Positions 1-9,067 are shown, counted from the stretch's first letter. The stretch is DNA of 64,000 nucleotides from Arcticibacter tournemirensis (GCF_006716645.1 NZ_VFPL01000001.1:620001-684000), one strand, 5' to 3'. Numbers and translations: made by a program. Notes: generated from the sequence alone by a model not told the origin.

Positions 1-363
1 TACCGACTGATTTTGCAGTCCGTCGTTTTTTGTATAGTAAATATATTCACCTTCACGGAAGGGGGCGCTGTAACGCTCATAGTTCCACAGTTTCTCAAGG
101 CGCTGTTTTATCTTTTCTCTGAAAGGTATTTTTGAAAGGTAATTTTGAGTAACTATATTTTCTTCAGTCACCCAGGCCTTTGTATCATCGGCCCTGTCGT
201 TTTCGAGCCAGCGGTAAGGGTCCTGGACCTGTTTCCCAAAATACGTATCCGTAGTGTTGCCTTTTTTAGTAACGGGGTATTGAATCATTTTTTTTGAATT
301 CTTTTGAGCAAAGCCGGGAAGTGTAAGCCCGGTAATAAGCATGAAGATGCAAAGTTTTTTCAT
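1..363 (-). CDS. S9 family prolyl oligopeptidase, N-terminal part
   Basis: Only the first 121 residues are in the window; the gene runs off the left edge. The start ATG (complement of 361-363) is followed by a signal peptide (MKKLCIFMLITGLTLPGFAQ), so the enzyme is probably periplasmic. The following text, with YPVTKKGNTTDTYFGKQVQDPYRWLE and then WNYERYSAP, is the typical beginning of the N-terminal beta-propeller of prolyl oligopeptidases (family S9A), serine peptidases that cut after proline in short peptides. The catalytic Ser/Asp/His lie outside the window, so activity cannot be judged. It is divergent from lpxH. Confidence 0.85.
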   Translation of the reverse strand, partial: MKKLCIFMLITGLTLPGFAQKNSKKMIQYPVTKKGNTTDTYFGKQVQDPYRWLENDRADDTKAWVTEENIVTQNYLSKIPFREKIKQRLEKLWNYERYSAPFREGEYIYYTKNDGLQNQSV

Positions 364-515
364 ATCTTGAATATAGCGTCGATGATGCGGTGTTAGATAC
401 AACGGAAAACATATACTGTTAGTGTTGCCATTTATTCTTTATACTGCTACTAAAGCGCAAAATACAATTTTATATTTATCTTCTAAACGCTTTTAACCAT
501 CCCGAGCTTTTACCT

Positions 516-545
516 TTTGGGTTTCGGCCTTTTACATTAGCTTTG
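516..545 (+). promoter_or_regulatory. Bacteroidota-type promoter of lpxH
   Basis: A -33 element TTTG (516-519) and a -7 element TAGCTTTG (538-545, consensus TAnnTTTG) are separated by 18 bp. Transcription would start near 552, giving a leader of only about 7 nt before the ATG at 559. Confidence 0.55.
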
Positions 546-558
546 TGCTATTACCAGC

Positions 559-1311
559 ATGGCAGAAGAGCGCAACAAAATTTATTTTGCTTCAGACTTT
601 CACCTTGGAGTACCTGATTATTCTAAAAGCAGACAACGCGAGGCACTTATAGTTCACTGGCTTGATTCGATAAAGGAAGATGCCGCGGAGCTATATCTTG
701 TGGGCGATATCTTTGATTTTTGGTTTGAATACAAAAGGGCGGTTCCCCGCGGTTTTATCCGCTTTTTGGGTAAGCTGGCCGAACTCTCAGATAAAGGAGT
801 GAAGGTCACCATGTTTAAGGGCAATCACGATATGTGGATGTTCGGTTACCTCACTCAGGAGATGGGAGTAACAATTGTTTCTGACGAGTTAATCATCGAT
901 CGTAGCGGGAAGAAGTTCTATATCCATCACGGAGATGGATTAGGCCCTGGCGATGCAAAATATAAAATCTTAAAAAAGATATTCAGAAGCCGGATATGCC
1001 AGTGGTTATTTGCAAGGATCCATCCCAATTTAGGTATGGCCATTGCGCTTGGCTGGTCGGGGCATAGCCGATTGAAAAACATGAAAAAAGAAGTGTTTCT
1101 TGGCGAGGACCGCGAATGGCTTGTTGACTATAGCAGGGAGATCCTTAAGAAAGAGCATTTCGACTATTTTATTTATGGACACAGGCATCTGCCTCTGGAT
1201 ATTGCGTTGAACGAAAGCAGCCGGTACATTAATCTTGGCGAGTGGATAAACTATTATTCCTACGGGGTTTTCGATGGAAATGAACTGAAGTTGCAATACT
1301 TTAAACAATAA
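559..1311 (+). CDS. lpxH: UDP-2,3-diacylglucosamine hydrolase (LpxH-type metallophosphoesterase)
   Basis: This 250-aa calcineurin-like phosphoesterase should cut UDP-2,3-diacylglucosamine to lipid X plus UMP, the fourth step of lipid A synthesis, at the inner face of the cytoplasmic membrane. Metal-binding motifs run in the expected order: SDFHLG (about residues 12-17), GDIFDFW (49-55), GNHD (88-91), HHGDG (123-127) and GHRHLP (208-213). The GDIFDFWFEYK and GNHDMW text is typical of LpxH rather than of generic phosphoesterases. It stands alone, with its own short-leader promoter, next to a response regulator. Confidence is high for the family and good for the exact reaction. Confidence 0.85.
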   Translation: MAEERNKIYFASDFHLGVPDYSKSRQREALIVHWLDSIKEDAAELYLVGDIFDFWFEYKRAVPRGFIRFLGKLAELSDKGVKVTMFKGNHDMWMFGYLTQEMGVTIVSDELIIDRSGKKFYIHHGDGLGPGDAKYKILKKIFRSRICQWLFARIHPNLGMAIALGWSGHSRLKNMKKEVFLGEDREWLVDYSREILKKEHFDYFIYGHRHLPLDIALNESSRYINLGEWINYYSYGVFDGNELKLQYFKQ

Positions 1312-1357
1312 AAATGCTTGTTTAATTATTGGAACCTTTATTATGTTTTTTACGTAA

Positions 1358-1365
1358 TATATTTG
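1358..1365 (+). promoter_or_regulatory. -7 promoter element before the receiver gene at 1395
   Basis: TATATTTG fits the Bacteroidota -7 consensus TAnnTTTG and lies 29 bp before the ATG at 1395. No good TTG sits at the usual distance upstream, so only the -7 half is supported. Confidence 0.35.
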
Positions 1366-1394
1366 CATACTATAACATTAAATGTCTATCAATC

Positions 1395-1859
1395 ATGCTG
1401 GATAAGAAAATCGCCGTACTATACGTAGATGATGAGGAGAATAACCTCATCTCCTTTAAAGCTACCTTTAGGCTCAAGTATCAGGTCTATACTGCTATTA
1501 GTGCCGATGAGGCAATCAAAATAATGGAAACTAAACCGGTTGATGTAATTATTACAGACCAGCGCATGCCCAACATGACCGGAGTAGAATTTTTGGAGAA
1601 CATTATTGGAAAATATCCAGATCCGATGCGGATTTTATTAACCGGATATGCCGACATGGGCGCTGTTGTTGATGCCGTAAATAAAGGAAAGATATTCCAT
1701 TATCTTGCCAAACCCTGGGATGAGAACGAACTCGACATGACAATACAGCGTGCATACGAAGTATACAGTGAGAGAAAAAATATAAAGGAAATGAATGGGA
1801 AACTGGCAGTATCGAATGATCAGCTCGAGTTTCTTTTAAGGCAGAAACTGCTTTCCTGA
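1395..1859 (+). CDS. Single-domain response regulator (REC)
   Basis: A 154-aa receiver protein. The ATG at 1395 is preferred over an upstream start at 1329 because MLDKKIAVLYVDDEE begins directly at the receiver fold and the -7 promoter element lies between the two. Acidic pocket DDE (about residues 13-15), phospho-acceptor D in ITDQRMPNMTGVEF, T in RILLTGYAD and K in LAKPWDE are all present. A short helical tail follows but no output domain. The DQRMP/LTGYAD/KPW signature is that of receivers linked to HD-GYP or kinase modules. Its receiver closely resembles that of the kinase at 2281-3366, so the two probably arose by duplication and may share a phosphorelay. Confidence 0.85.
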   Translation: MLDKKIAVLYVDDEENNLISFKATFRLKYQVYTAISADEAIKIMETKPVDVIITDQRMPNMTGVEFLENIIGKYPDPMRILLTGYADMGAVVDAVNKGKIFHYLAKPWDENELDMTIQRAYEVYSERKNIKEMNGKLAVSNDQLEFLLRQKLLS

Positions 1860-1867
1860 TAGCTTAC

Positions 1868-2278
1868 CTATTCTTTCGTCCAGCGCAGGTTATTATTCTC
1901 AAGTATTTTCGATACTACATTGATGTTAATCGGTTTATCGATTACATCCCTTACTGAAGCATAATTTCTGATAGTCCCGATGTCGTTCTTATTTAAAGAC
2001 GACGTAATGGCAATTATAAAATACCGCTTCTTTAATTCTTCAGGAAGGCTTTCAAACTCATCAAGGAAATCGAATCCATTCATTAACGGCATCAGAATAT
2101 CAAGCAGAATTACAGTGGTAACGTCGTCTGCGGGCTGATGGTTTCTGATATCATTTAAGGCCAGCGCAGCGTTAGCATATGTTTTTATGTTTAAGCTTTT
2201 GCCCGTATGTCGTATCAGTTTACCTGCGATAAAGCAATCGAGTTCACTATCGTCGATCACGATAAACGAAAGTTTCAT
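1868..2278 (-). CDS. Response regulator receiver protein
   Basis: A 136-aa stand-alone receiver with DD at residues 9-10 (FIVIDDSELD), acceptor Asp in VILLDILMPLMNGFDF, T/S in IIAITSS and K in VIDKPIN. No DNA-binding domain is present, so it acts by protein contact. It starts 2 bp after the stop of the receiver-kinase gene upstream on the same strand, which indicates an operon and makes that kinase its likely phosphodonor. It is convergent with the receiver at 1395-1859, 8 bp away. Confidence 0.85.
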   Translation of the reverse strand: MKLSFIVIDDSELDCFIAGKLIRHTGKSLNIKTYANAALALNDIRNHQPADDVTTVILLDILMPLMNGFDFLDEFESLPEELKKRYFIIAITSSLNKNDIGTIRNYASVRDVIDKPININVVSKILENNNLRWTKE

Positions 2279-2280
2279 AG

Positions 2281-3366
2281 TTATTTATTAGGTATTGTAA
2301 CTGTAAATGTTGTACCGATGTCTTCCTCTGATTCCACTGTGATATCCCCGCCAAGTTTTAACAAAGCACTTTTAACATTATATAAACCAAATCCCGATCC
2401 CGAACCAAGGTAGGTAGCACGGAAAAAGAGATTAAAAATATCACCAATGTATTTTTTCGGAATACCAATTCCATTATCCTTAACTACAATAGTTGCCTTT
2501 CCTTTGTTTACCTCAATAAGTAATTTAACAGATTTACAAGTAGTATCTCTTTTCTGATATTTAAAAGCATTCGATAATAAATTGTTCAGAATGCTCATCA
2601 GCAGCATTTCATCGTTTCTGAATGGTTCCGAAGTTTGAATTTTAATGTCAAGCTCTGTATTACTGCCGGCAGCGTATATTTTATAAATGTCCTGCAGTTC
2701 ACGTGTGATTTTAGCAAAATCTATCTCCTTTATAGATAACTCTCCCCGTTGCAGGCTATAATAATCGTGCATGCCCTGGATAAAGGCATCAAGATTTTTC
2801 ACCGATTTTTCCATTAAGCCCAGCATCTCTTTAATCTCCGATATTTCATCCATTTCGGCAGATACATTAATAGCACCTAAAATGCCCGAGAGAGGCCCTC
2901 GTATGTCGTGACTAACACTATAGGCAAATTTATCAAGCTCATTATAGGCTTTCTGCAAATCATTGTTTCTAACAATCAGCATGGAGTTTGCCAGGTAAAA
3001 ATTATTTGCTTCCTTAATCGAGGATAACAGATCTTCGTATACCCATGGTTTTCTCACGTATCTGAAGATGTGACTTTTATTAATTGCATCAATTACCGAT
3101 TCAATATCCGCATAACCTGTCAGCAGTATACGTACCGGCAAAGGATATTTGATTCTGATTTCTTCAAAGAACTCGACGCCCGTTTTTTCCGGCATACGCT
3201 GGTCGCAGAAAATAATCCGGATATCGGGGTGTTCTGCCAGGTACTTCTCGGCTACAACTGTGTTATCTGCGATAAACACGTTGCAGTCCATTCTGAGTGA
3301 AGCTTTAAAACTGATCAGGTTATTAGGCTCATCATCAACATATAGTATCTTTATTTTTTCTGACAT
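2281..3366 (-). CDS. Receiver domain-histidine kinase fusion
   Basis: A 361-aa soluble protein with an N-terminal receiver (residues 5-120; YVDDEPNN, CDQRMPEKTG, LLTGYAD, RKPW), a short helical linker, a HisKA domain (YSVSHDIRGPLSGILG, phospho-accepting His near 157) and a HATPase domain (NNLLSNAFKYQ, VKDNGIGIP, GSGFGLYNV). There are no membrane segments, so it probably relays signals from a separate sensor. The order REC-HisKA-HATPase is common in Bacteroidota. It is co-transcribed with the receiver at 1868-2278. Its REC domain is a paralogue of the one at 1395-1859. Confidence 0.9.
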   Translation of the reverse strand: MSEKIKILYVDDEPNNLISFKASLRMDCNVFIADNTVVAEKYLAEHPDIRIIFCDQRMPEKTGVEFFEEIRIKYPLPVRILLTGYADIESVIDAINKSHIFRYVRKPWVYEDLLSSIKEANNFYLANSMLIVRNNDLQKAYNELDKFAYSVSHDIRGPLSGILGAINVSAEMDEISEIKEMLGLMEKSVKNLDAFIQGMHDYYSLQRGELSIKEIDFAKITRELQDIYKIYAAGSNTELDIKIQTSEPFRNDEMLLMSILNNLLSNAFKYQKRDTTCKSVKLLIEVNKGKATIVVKDNGIGIPKKYIGDIFNLFFRATYLGSGSGFGLYNVKSALLKLGGDITVESEEDIGTTFTVTIPNK

Positions 3367-3521
3367 GAGCGATTAACTAAACGGTTCTGTTAGTGGGAAC
3401 GAGAGCAAAAATTTCAAAAAATGGTGTTTTAACAATTATTATACGTTTGTAATGAAAAACAGTTGTGTTTTTCTCGAACTCATTTACAAGTGACCGGCTG
3501 TATTCTATGACGAAACAGCCT

Positions 3522-5672
3522 CTATAACTTATGTATAATTGGTAATTGCAAAGTAAATTCCGTTCCTTCGCCAGGGGTTGATTCTATTAAAATCTGCCCG
3601 CGGTGTTTATTTATGGTGTTAAAGGCGATCGACATCCCTAATCCCGTGCCTTCGCCGACATCTTTCGTCGTAAAAAATGGTTCAAATATTTTCTTCCTGG
3701 TATTCTCATCCATGCCCGTTCCATTGTCAGCAATCTTAATAAAAACGTTTTCTTCGTTAAAAGACGTGCTGATTTTAAGTTCTCCTCCAGGTTTCTCACC
3801 AAATTTTTTATTTACAGCATGTATGGCGTTAGAAAGGATATTAAGAAATACCTGATTTAACTTGCCGGGATAACACTCTATCGGAGGTACACTGTCATAT
3901 TCCTTAATTACCCTGATCCGGTTGTTCAAAAGGTTGTTTACAATTACTAACGTCGACTCTAGTCCCGCGGTAACATCCGCCCTCTTTAAATCATCTTCAT
4001 CAACGCGCGAGAAGATACGCAGTCCCTTTACTATTTCAGCTGTTCTGGTAGCTCCTTCATGTATTCCCTTCAGAAGATGCGATATTTCTATTTTAAGGTA
4101 ATCGAAATCCAGCTCTTCCTTAATGTTCTCTATGCTTTTTTGCTTATCTGTCGTTGAAGTTTCCTCTGATAGAGCAATATCTTCAATTGACGACAGCGCT
4201 TCAATAAGCAGGTCAAAATCCCTCCTCAGAGGCGTTACATTCGATGTAACAAAGTTAATGGGGTTGTTTATTTCATGAGCAATTCCTGCCGTTAACTGCC
4301 CGAGCGAAGCCATCTTTTCTGATTCCACCAGCTGACTCTGTGCCTGCTTTAAATCTTCAAGCGTTACATTGAGTTCGTCGTTCGATTCTTTAAGCTCCAG
4401 CGTACGCTCATTAACCTTTTGCTCGAGTATAACGTTTTGTTCACGGATGATCCGTTCGTTCTCTTTGGCTACCCTTAGCGCTTCTGCCTGCGAAAACTCT
4501 TTCTCTTTCTTAAGTATATTTATGCGATCTGCCAAACCAAAGGAAAGCAGCGACATCTCGATAGCCGAAGCAAGTTGCATCGCATAGCTGGTGAGAGTGT
4601 TATAGGGAAGTATCTGGTAATCTTTCAGCAAAAAGATAATAGCTCCGGCAAGTAACACCGACCATGCCGAGAAAAAGAACTTCGCAGGCTGGTACCCCTT
4701 TATCATGATGGTAAGCGAGGTAACGAATATAACGATGGATGCCAGCGAAGTAGCCGACTGCATTATTTTAAAGCCTAACGGTATATTGCCGGCAAGAGTA
4801 GGCACAAAGCTGAGAATAAATAGTCCCATGCAAAGCCATAACGCCGGTCGTGCTCTTCTGAAGTTTTTACCAACCTCAAGATAGTTGTTGGTAAAGAGCA
4901 GGGCCGCAAATCCGCTGGTTGAGGCGAATAAGATGATACTTTTCGAATCAAAACCAGGCCAGGCAGGCCACAGATACTGGAAATTATAGCCCTTTAAGCC
5001 AACCTGCGTAAGCCCTACAAAAAAGATGTAAATTACATAGTATAAATAGCTCCTGTCCTGAACCGAGAAGTATACAAAGAGGTTGTAAAAGAGCATGATC
5101 AGAACGATACCTATGTAAATTCCCGAAAGCATATTTTCTTTGCTGCTTTGTTGGAACTGCGCTGTTGGCCGGCTTACATATATCGGGAGGAAAATTTGTT
5201 TATCCCCTCGTATCTTCAGAAAAAAAGTTTTAGTAGTATTGACCGGAACATTGAGGTCGAATAGATAATCCGGCGATTTGTATTTCCGCGTATTAAAGAA
5301 AACATCCTTTCCCGATGAAATATGCTCGTAGTCGCCATTTTTTCCGGGCGAGAAGAGTTCTACCTTATCCAGTTCAGGATAAGCAATATGTAATACTAAA
5401 TGATTGTCTGACGACTGATTGCTGATACTAAACTTTAGCCAGATACTTGATTTGCTCAGGCCAAAATTAGGTACGGTTACCGTAGAGGGAACAAAGTCTG
5501 AAGAATGTAAGACCTCTTTAAAGCCAATTTCCTTATTGGGCTGCAATGTGAACAACTCTTTTCCCGCAAGTACCCTTTCTGTAGACTTTGTAATAACAAC
5601 CTGTCCCTTGCAAAAAGAACAAACAAAAACGAAAAGAACAGCAATAAGAAAATTCTTTAGCATGTGGGTCAT
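3522..5672 (-). CDS. 7TMR-DISM sensor histidine kinase
   Basis: A 716-aa membrane sensor kinase. A signal peptide (to about residue 23) is followed by a periplasmic 7TMR-DISMED2-type beta-sandwich domain (about 30-160), seven membrane helices (about 180-395), a coiled coil and a HisKA-like segment with GIAHEINNPINFV (catalytic His in AHE). The C-terminal HATPase has NILSNAIHAVNK, IADNGTGMD and GEGTGLGMSIAFN. The periplasmic sandwich in this family often binds carbohydrates or small ligands. ATGs at 5672 and 5663 are both possible; the second gives a tidier signal peptide. The start abuts the stop of the methyltransferase gene, so the three genes from 7264 down form one operon. No receiver is in the protein, so its partner may be one of the neighbouring receivers. 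Confidence 0.9.
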   Translation of the reverse strand: MTHMLKNFLIAVLFVFVCSFCKGQVVITKSTERVLAGKELFTLQPNKEIGFKEVLHSSDFVPSTVTVPNFGLSKSSIWLKFSISNQSSDNHLVLHIAYPELDKVELFSPGKNGDYEHISSGKDVFFNTRKYKSPDYLFDLNVPVNTTKTFFLKIRGDKQIFLPIYVSRPTAQFQQSSKENMLSGIYIGIVLIMLFYNLFVYFSVQDRSYLYYVIYIFFVGLTQVGLKGYNFQYLWPAWPGFDSKSIILFASTSGFAALLFTNNYLEVGKNFRRARPALWLCMGLFILSFVPTLAGNIPLGFKIMQSATSLASIVIFVTSLTIMIKGYQPAKFFFSAWSVLLAGAIIFLLKDYQILPYNTLTSYAMQLASAIEMSLLSFGLADRINILKKEKEFSQAEALRVAKENERIIREQNVILEQKVNERTLELKESNDELNVTLEDLKQAQSQLVESEKMASLGQLTAGIAHEINNPINFVTSNVTPLRRDFDLLIEALSSIEDIALSEETSTTDKQKSIENIKEELDFDYLKIEISHLLKGIHEGATRTAEIVKGLRIFSRVDEDDLKRADVTAGLESTLVIVNNLLNNRIRVIKEYDSVPPIECYPGKLNQVFLNILSNAIHAVNKKFGEKPGGELKISTSFNEENVFIKIADNGTGMDENTRKKIFEPFFTTKDVGEGTGLGMSIAFNTINKHRGQILIESTPGEGTEFTLQLPIIHKL

Positions 5673-6437
5673 TTATTTTAAAGCAGAAGCTACCACCAGG
5701 TTCATTGAGCAAGCAAAGTAATGGTTCGAATCGGCCCGTTGCAAAGAAGCAATAAACGAATCGTATTCCTCAGCGTTTAAATACCCCTTGCTCTTCATTT
5801 CTGTTAGTGACTGATCAATAAGCAAATAAGTGAAAACTTCTTTCAATGACTTTAATGCGAAGGGAAATACCTCAAGTTTGATGTTTTTGAATTCTGCTTT
5901 TTCGAGATAGCCGGTAAGCTGTCTGGCCGCCCTGCCATTATTTATTTTTTCATCAGTAAGATAACGGCTCACTTTTTCTTCTATCGCAGTATCTGCATTA
6001 TAAAACGAGAGGTTGCTCCAGTCGGTTTCCACAATAACCAGCGGTTGTCCTGGTTTTAATACTCTGTAAGCCTCGTTTATTACTTTCTGTGGCTCTTTAA
6101 GGTGCTGAATCAGTCTTTCGGTACGAATGCCGGAAAGAGTGGCATCTTCAAAAGGGATTGGACTAGCTTCTGAAAGAATGAACTCTACATTCTCATTATC
6201 AGCCGCAGCGCTGATCGCTTTATCAATCATCCGGGAGTCATGATCAATCCCAACAATCTTTACTTCCTTGCCCAGCAAGTTACCCAGATTAATGGCATCA
6301 ATGCCTGTGCCGCAACCCAACTCAAGGACGGTTCCTTTCAGAATGGCAGTAAATGGATTATATGAATATTCCTTTAGTTTTTTTAGGATCGACGCAGTTC
6401 CTTCCAGATAACTGATGTCGTAGTGTTTATCTGACAT
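5673..6437 (-). CDS. Class I SAM-dependent methyltransferase
   Basis: A 254-aa methyltransferase. The ATG at 6437 (MSDKHYDISYLEG) is preferred to a TTG at 6455. The SAM-binding loop VLELGCGTGID (motif I), an acidic end of strand 2 (VGIDHDSRMI) and the motif ATLSGIRTERLIQHL with downstream VLKPGQPLVIVE are those of the UbiE/type-11 family. The substrate is not evident. Genes upstream (GNAT-like protein) and downstream (7TMR-DISM kinase) are almost touching, which argues for one transcription unit and for a role in making or sensing a small molecule; this is inference. Confidence 0.8.
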   Translation of the reverse strand: MSDKHYDISYLEGTASILKKLKEYSYNPFTAILKGTVLELGCGTGIDAINLGNLLGKEVKIVGIDHDSRMIDKAISAAADNENVEFILSEASPIPFEDATLSGIRTERLIQHLKEPQKVINEAYRVLKPGQPLVIVETDWSNLSFYNADTAIEEKVSRYLTDEKINNGRAARQLTGYLEKAEFKNIKLEVFPFALKSLKEVFTYLLIDQSLTEMKSKGYLNAEEYDSFIASLQRADSNHYFACSMNLVVASALK

Positions 6438-6457
6438 TTGGTGTGTGTATTGCAATT

Positions 6458-7264
6458 TTATAAGATATTCAGATTGTTTTCGTCAATAGTAACAGGGCGT
6501 ATTTTTTGAGAGTTTGCGATAGTGTCGGCAAGGCTCCATTTATCCAGGTTGGGAATCTCCAGCTCATAATGGATTTCTATTTCTTTTTTTCTTAACACCT
6601 CGGTACGAACAATATTGAGGTTTTTCCTTAATTCCATCATGGAGTTGCGATCTTCTTCGCTTGCCGTGCTTAATCCGTCCATATCTTCATAGATCATTGT
6701 TGTTGCTATAAGATCTAATTTTGGATAGTAAAACGTGCCGTTATTTCCCACCCTTGTTTCAAGGCGGTATCCTACAGTTTCGGTTAACTTTACAGTATAA
6801 GGGGCACAAAGCGCAAAAAGCGATTTAATACCGATCTGAGGGGCAAGCGATATTGCTGCGCGGGTTAAGAAGATACTGCCGATACCGTAGCCAGCGATTT
6901 CCCTTGAATTCCATAGTCCGCAGCCTTCTCCGGTGCCATACAGTGCATATTTTCTCACCAGACTATGGATTGTCGGATCCATCGCTCCTGTAGCCTGCTC
7001 AATGGGTAAGGGTTCACTTCCGCCTGCAACATGTATGCGGGCGCCGCCATATACTTTCTTTTTGTCCAATGATTCTACTATCAGCACAAAAGCTGCCGGA
7101 TTAGTAAGCCATCCATGCCTTGCAGAGGTGATTTTTTGAATCCCGAAATTAGTAAGCACATGCGTATGTCCTTCTACAAACAATGCACAGGCCTCGGGGT
7201 CATCAATCGCACGGAATGCCCTTAGTCGTACTACTGGCTTCTCTTTGCTTAAAGTATTGTCCAT
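6458..7264 (-). CDS. GNAT-fold N-acyltransferase-like protein
   Basis: A 268-aa protein. ATG at 7264 is chosen over a TTG at 7270. The central part (AAFVLIVESLDKKKVYGGARIHVAGG, EIAGYGIGSIFLTRAAISLAPQIGIKSLFALCAPYTVKLTETVGYR) has the strand-turn-helix order of a GNAT acetyl/acyl transferase, with G(Y)GIG in the place of the acyl-CoA loop and a late ETVGYR motif typical of the fold's last strands. The substrate is unknown. It is the first gene of the operon with the methyltransferase and the 7TMR-DISM kinase. I recognise the fold only, not a characterised family member. Confidence 0.6.
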   Translation of the reverse strand: MDNTLSKEKPVVRLRAFRAIDDPEACALFVEGHTHVLTNFGIQKITSARHGWLTNPAAFVLIVESLDKKKVYGGARIHVAGGSEPLPIEQATGAMDPTIHSLVRKYALYGTGEGCGLWNSREIAGYGIGSIFLTRAAISLAPQIGIKSLFALCAPYTVKLTETVGYRLETRVGNNGTFYYPKLDLIATTMIYEDMDGLSTASEEDRNSMMELRKNLNIVRTEVLRKKEIEIHYELEIPNLDKWSLADTIANSQKIRPVTIDENNLNIL

Positions 7265-7865
7265 CTGCAATCTTTTGCGCTAAATTTTCATAAATATTCT
7301 ATCGAAAGGCAAAAAGCGAATCCAACCCCAAAATAACAATTTATTTTTGTTCTCTCCCAGTATATAATGTGATGTTCTGCTTTACCCGTGGAGGAGCATC
7401 ATACCCTGGTCATGTTTAATGTTCAAAGACGGCCCTATATTATCATTGTTATCTTGTAAGTAGCATCCATAAGTAAATCTCCGGGATACACTTATCACTC
7501 CAATCCCTTAAAAGTCCCAGACCAGTGCCTGACCAGAACCTGATCTTGTCAGCATCTCATTAGGCTCTTGTCAGCATCATGTCAGACTCTCGTCAGACTT
7601 TAGTCTGACATGATCCTGAGGAGATGCTGACAAGATGCTGACGAGATCAGGCTTTGGTTAGACACTTGTCAGGCATTTATCCGGGTTTATCCAGTCCCCT
7701 GTGCTATCTTTTATGTTCTTAAACTAGTTTCCCGGGCGAAAACCTAATGGCCGTTACTTTTTGTATAAAAAGCCTTATTTTTGTGCACTTTGTAAAAAAA
7801 TAAGTATAAACCGCATCAGTCATTGGGGGACGTTCTCCGACTATGCTTTTGCTTTTGAATAAAAC
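7265..7865. other. 600-bp intergenic region
   Basis: Between the divergent GNAT-like gene and prfA I find no credible reading frame. It holds the palindromic repeat cluster described at 7539-7651 and a possible -7 element TATTTTTG (7776-7783) about 80 bp before prfA. The rest shows nothing I can name. Confidence 0.6.
7539..7651. repeat. Nested palindrome built from GTCAGCATC / GTCAGACT units
   Basis: The arms 7539-7557 and 7633-7651 are inverted repeats matching at 18 of 19 positions. Inside them ATCATGTCAGACT (7576-7588) pairs perfectly with AGTCTGACATGAT (7602-7614). Alternatively GTCAGACT (7592-7599) pairs with 7602-7609 across a 2-nt loop. The unit TTGTCAGCATC occurs directly at 7546 and 7568, and inverted at 7623 (exact) and 7634 (one change). 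The whole could fold as a long hairpin or cruciform. It encodes no protein and has no U-tract, so a simple terminator is unlikely. Confidence 0.8.
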
Positions 7866-8939
7866 ATGCTAGATAAATTAGAAGCGATAAAATTACGCTG
7901 GGAAGAGGTGGAGCGGGAGCTGAGTGATCCTGCAACCATCGGCGATATGAAACGTTTTGCTCAGTTGAATAAGGAATATAAGGATCTGGGAAAGATCGTG
8001 GAGGAGTATAAGGTATATCACAATGTCGTATCTAATATAGATGCAAACCGGGATATCCTCAATAACGAGAAAGACGATGAGTTGCGCGAGATGGCGAAGC
8101 TTGATCTTGATGATTTGCTTGAGCAGAAAGAGGAAATGGAGGAGAGAATTCGTCTGATGCTGATACCTAAGGATCCCGAGGATGCTAAAAATGCAGTCGT
8201 CGAAATTCGCGGAGGTACAGGAGGCGACGAGGCAGCTTTGTTTGCTGGAGACCTTTACCGGATGTATACACGGTTTTTCGAGAAGAAAGGCTGGCGAACG
8301 GAGGTGGTGGACGTAACAGAAGGTACTGCAGGTGGCTACAAGGAGGTGATTCTTAAGGTTTCGGGAGAAGATGTCTATGGCCAGCTTAAGTACGAGTCGG
8401 GTGTGCATCGTGTACAGCGCGTGCCGGATACCGAAACACAGGGACGTGTTCACACCTCGGCAGCTTCCGTAGCTGTATTGCCCGAAGTAGAAGAAGTTGA
8501 TTTTTATCTTAATCCTGCCGATGTGGAGATGCAGACTTCGCGTTCGGGAGGTGCAGGAGGACAGAACGTAAACAAAGTAGAAACAAAGGTGCAACTGACC
8601 CATAAACCGACAGGGATGGTGGTAGTTTGCCAGGTAGAGCGTTCTCAGCTTGCTAACCGCGAGCTTGCCATGGAAATGCTGCGTAGTAAACTTTACGACC
8701 TGGAGGTTCAGAAGCAAACAGGAGATATCGCTGCCAAACGAAAGACAATGGTATCTACCGGTGACCGCTCGGCGAAGATCCGTACCTATAATTATCCACA
8801 GGGGAGAGTAACAGAACATCGTATCGGATTAACGATGTATAACCTCCCGGCTATTATGGATGGAGAGATACAGGACATCATCGATGCCCTTCAATTTGCC
8901 GAAAATGCAGAGAAAATGAAAGAAGGATCGGGCATATAG
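7866..8939 (+). CDS. prfA: Peptide chain release factor 1
   Basis: A 357-aa class I release factor that ends translation at UAA and UAG. The catalytic GGQ is in [18 protein letters not shown] (about residues 225-240). The anticodon-like region reads [20 protein letters not shown], in the position of the RF1 PxT motif rather than the RF2 SPF. Length matches the family. ATG at 7866 begins [16 protein letters not shown], the usual N-terminus. No prmC follows; the next gene is tRNA-Asp, 128 bp away. Confidence 0.97.
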   Translation: MLDKLEAIKLRWEEVERELSDPATIGDMKRFAQLNKEYKDLGKIVEEYKVYHNVVSNIDANRDILNNEKDDELREMAKLDLDDLLEQKEEMEERIRLMLIPKDPEDAKNAVVEIRGGTGGDEAALFAGDLYRMYTRFFEKKGWRTEVVDVTEGTAGGYKEVILKVSGEDVYGQLKYESGVHRVQRVPDTETQGRVHTSAASVAVLPEVEEVDFYLNPADVEMQTSRSGGAGGQNVNKVETKVQLTHKPTGMVVVCQVERSQLANRELAMEMLRSKLYDLEVQKQTGDIAAKRKTMVSTGDRSAKIRTYNYPQGRVTEHRIGLTMYNLPAIMDGEIQDIIDALQFAENAEKMKEGSGI

Positions 8940-9021
8940 AGTTAAAAATCGACTTTGTGAATATTCGTTGAAAATTATTTGCCTGATAGTCAGCTTTAAG
9001 GGAACTAATTGAAAATATATA

Positions 9022-9051
9022 TTGACAAATAAAAGAAACAAGCTATATTTG
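9022..9051 (+). promoter_or_regulatory. Promoter of tRNA-Asp
   Basis: TTG (9022-9024) and TATATTTG (9044-9051), a perfect TAnnTTTG, are 19 bp apart. The mature tRNA begins 17 bp further on. This is a textbook Bacteroidota housekeeping promoter. Confidence 0.75.
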
Positions 9052-9067
9052 CAGTCCCAAAAGGAAC

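Noticed and set aside
7539-7651. A CRISPR array
   Set aside because: The repeated words are only 8-11 bp, occur in both orientations and are not separated by unique spacers of constant length; no cas genes are present in the window.
7893-8819. A 308-aa minus-strand frame
   Set aside because: It is the exact shadow of prfA, whose plus-strand product is complete and conserved.
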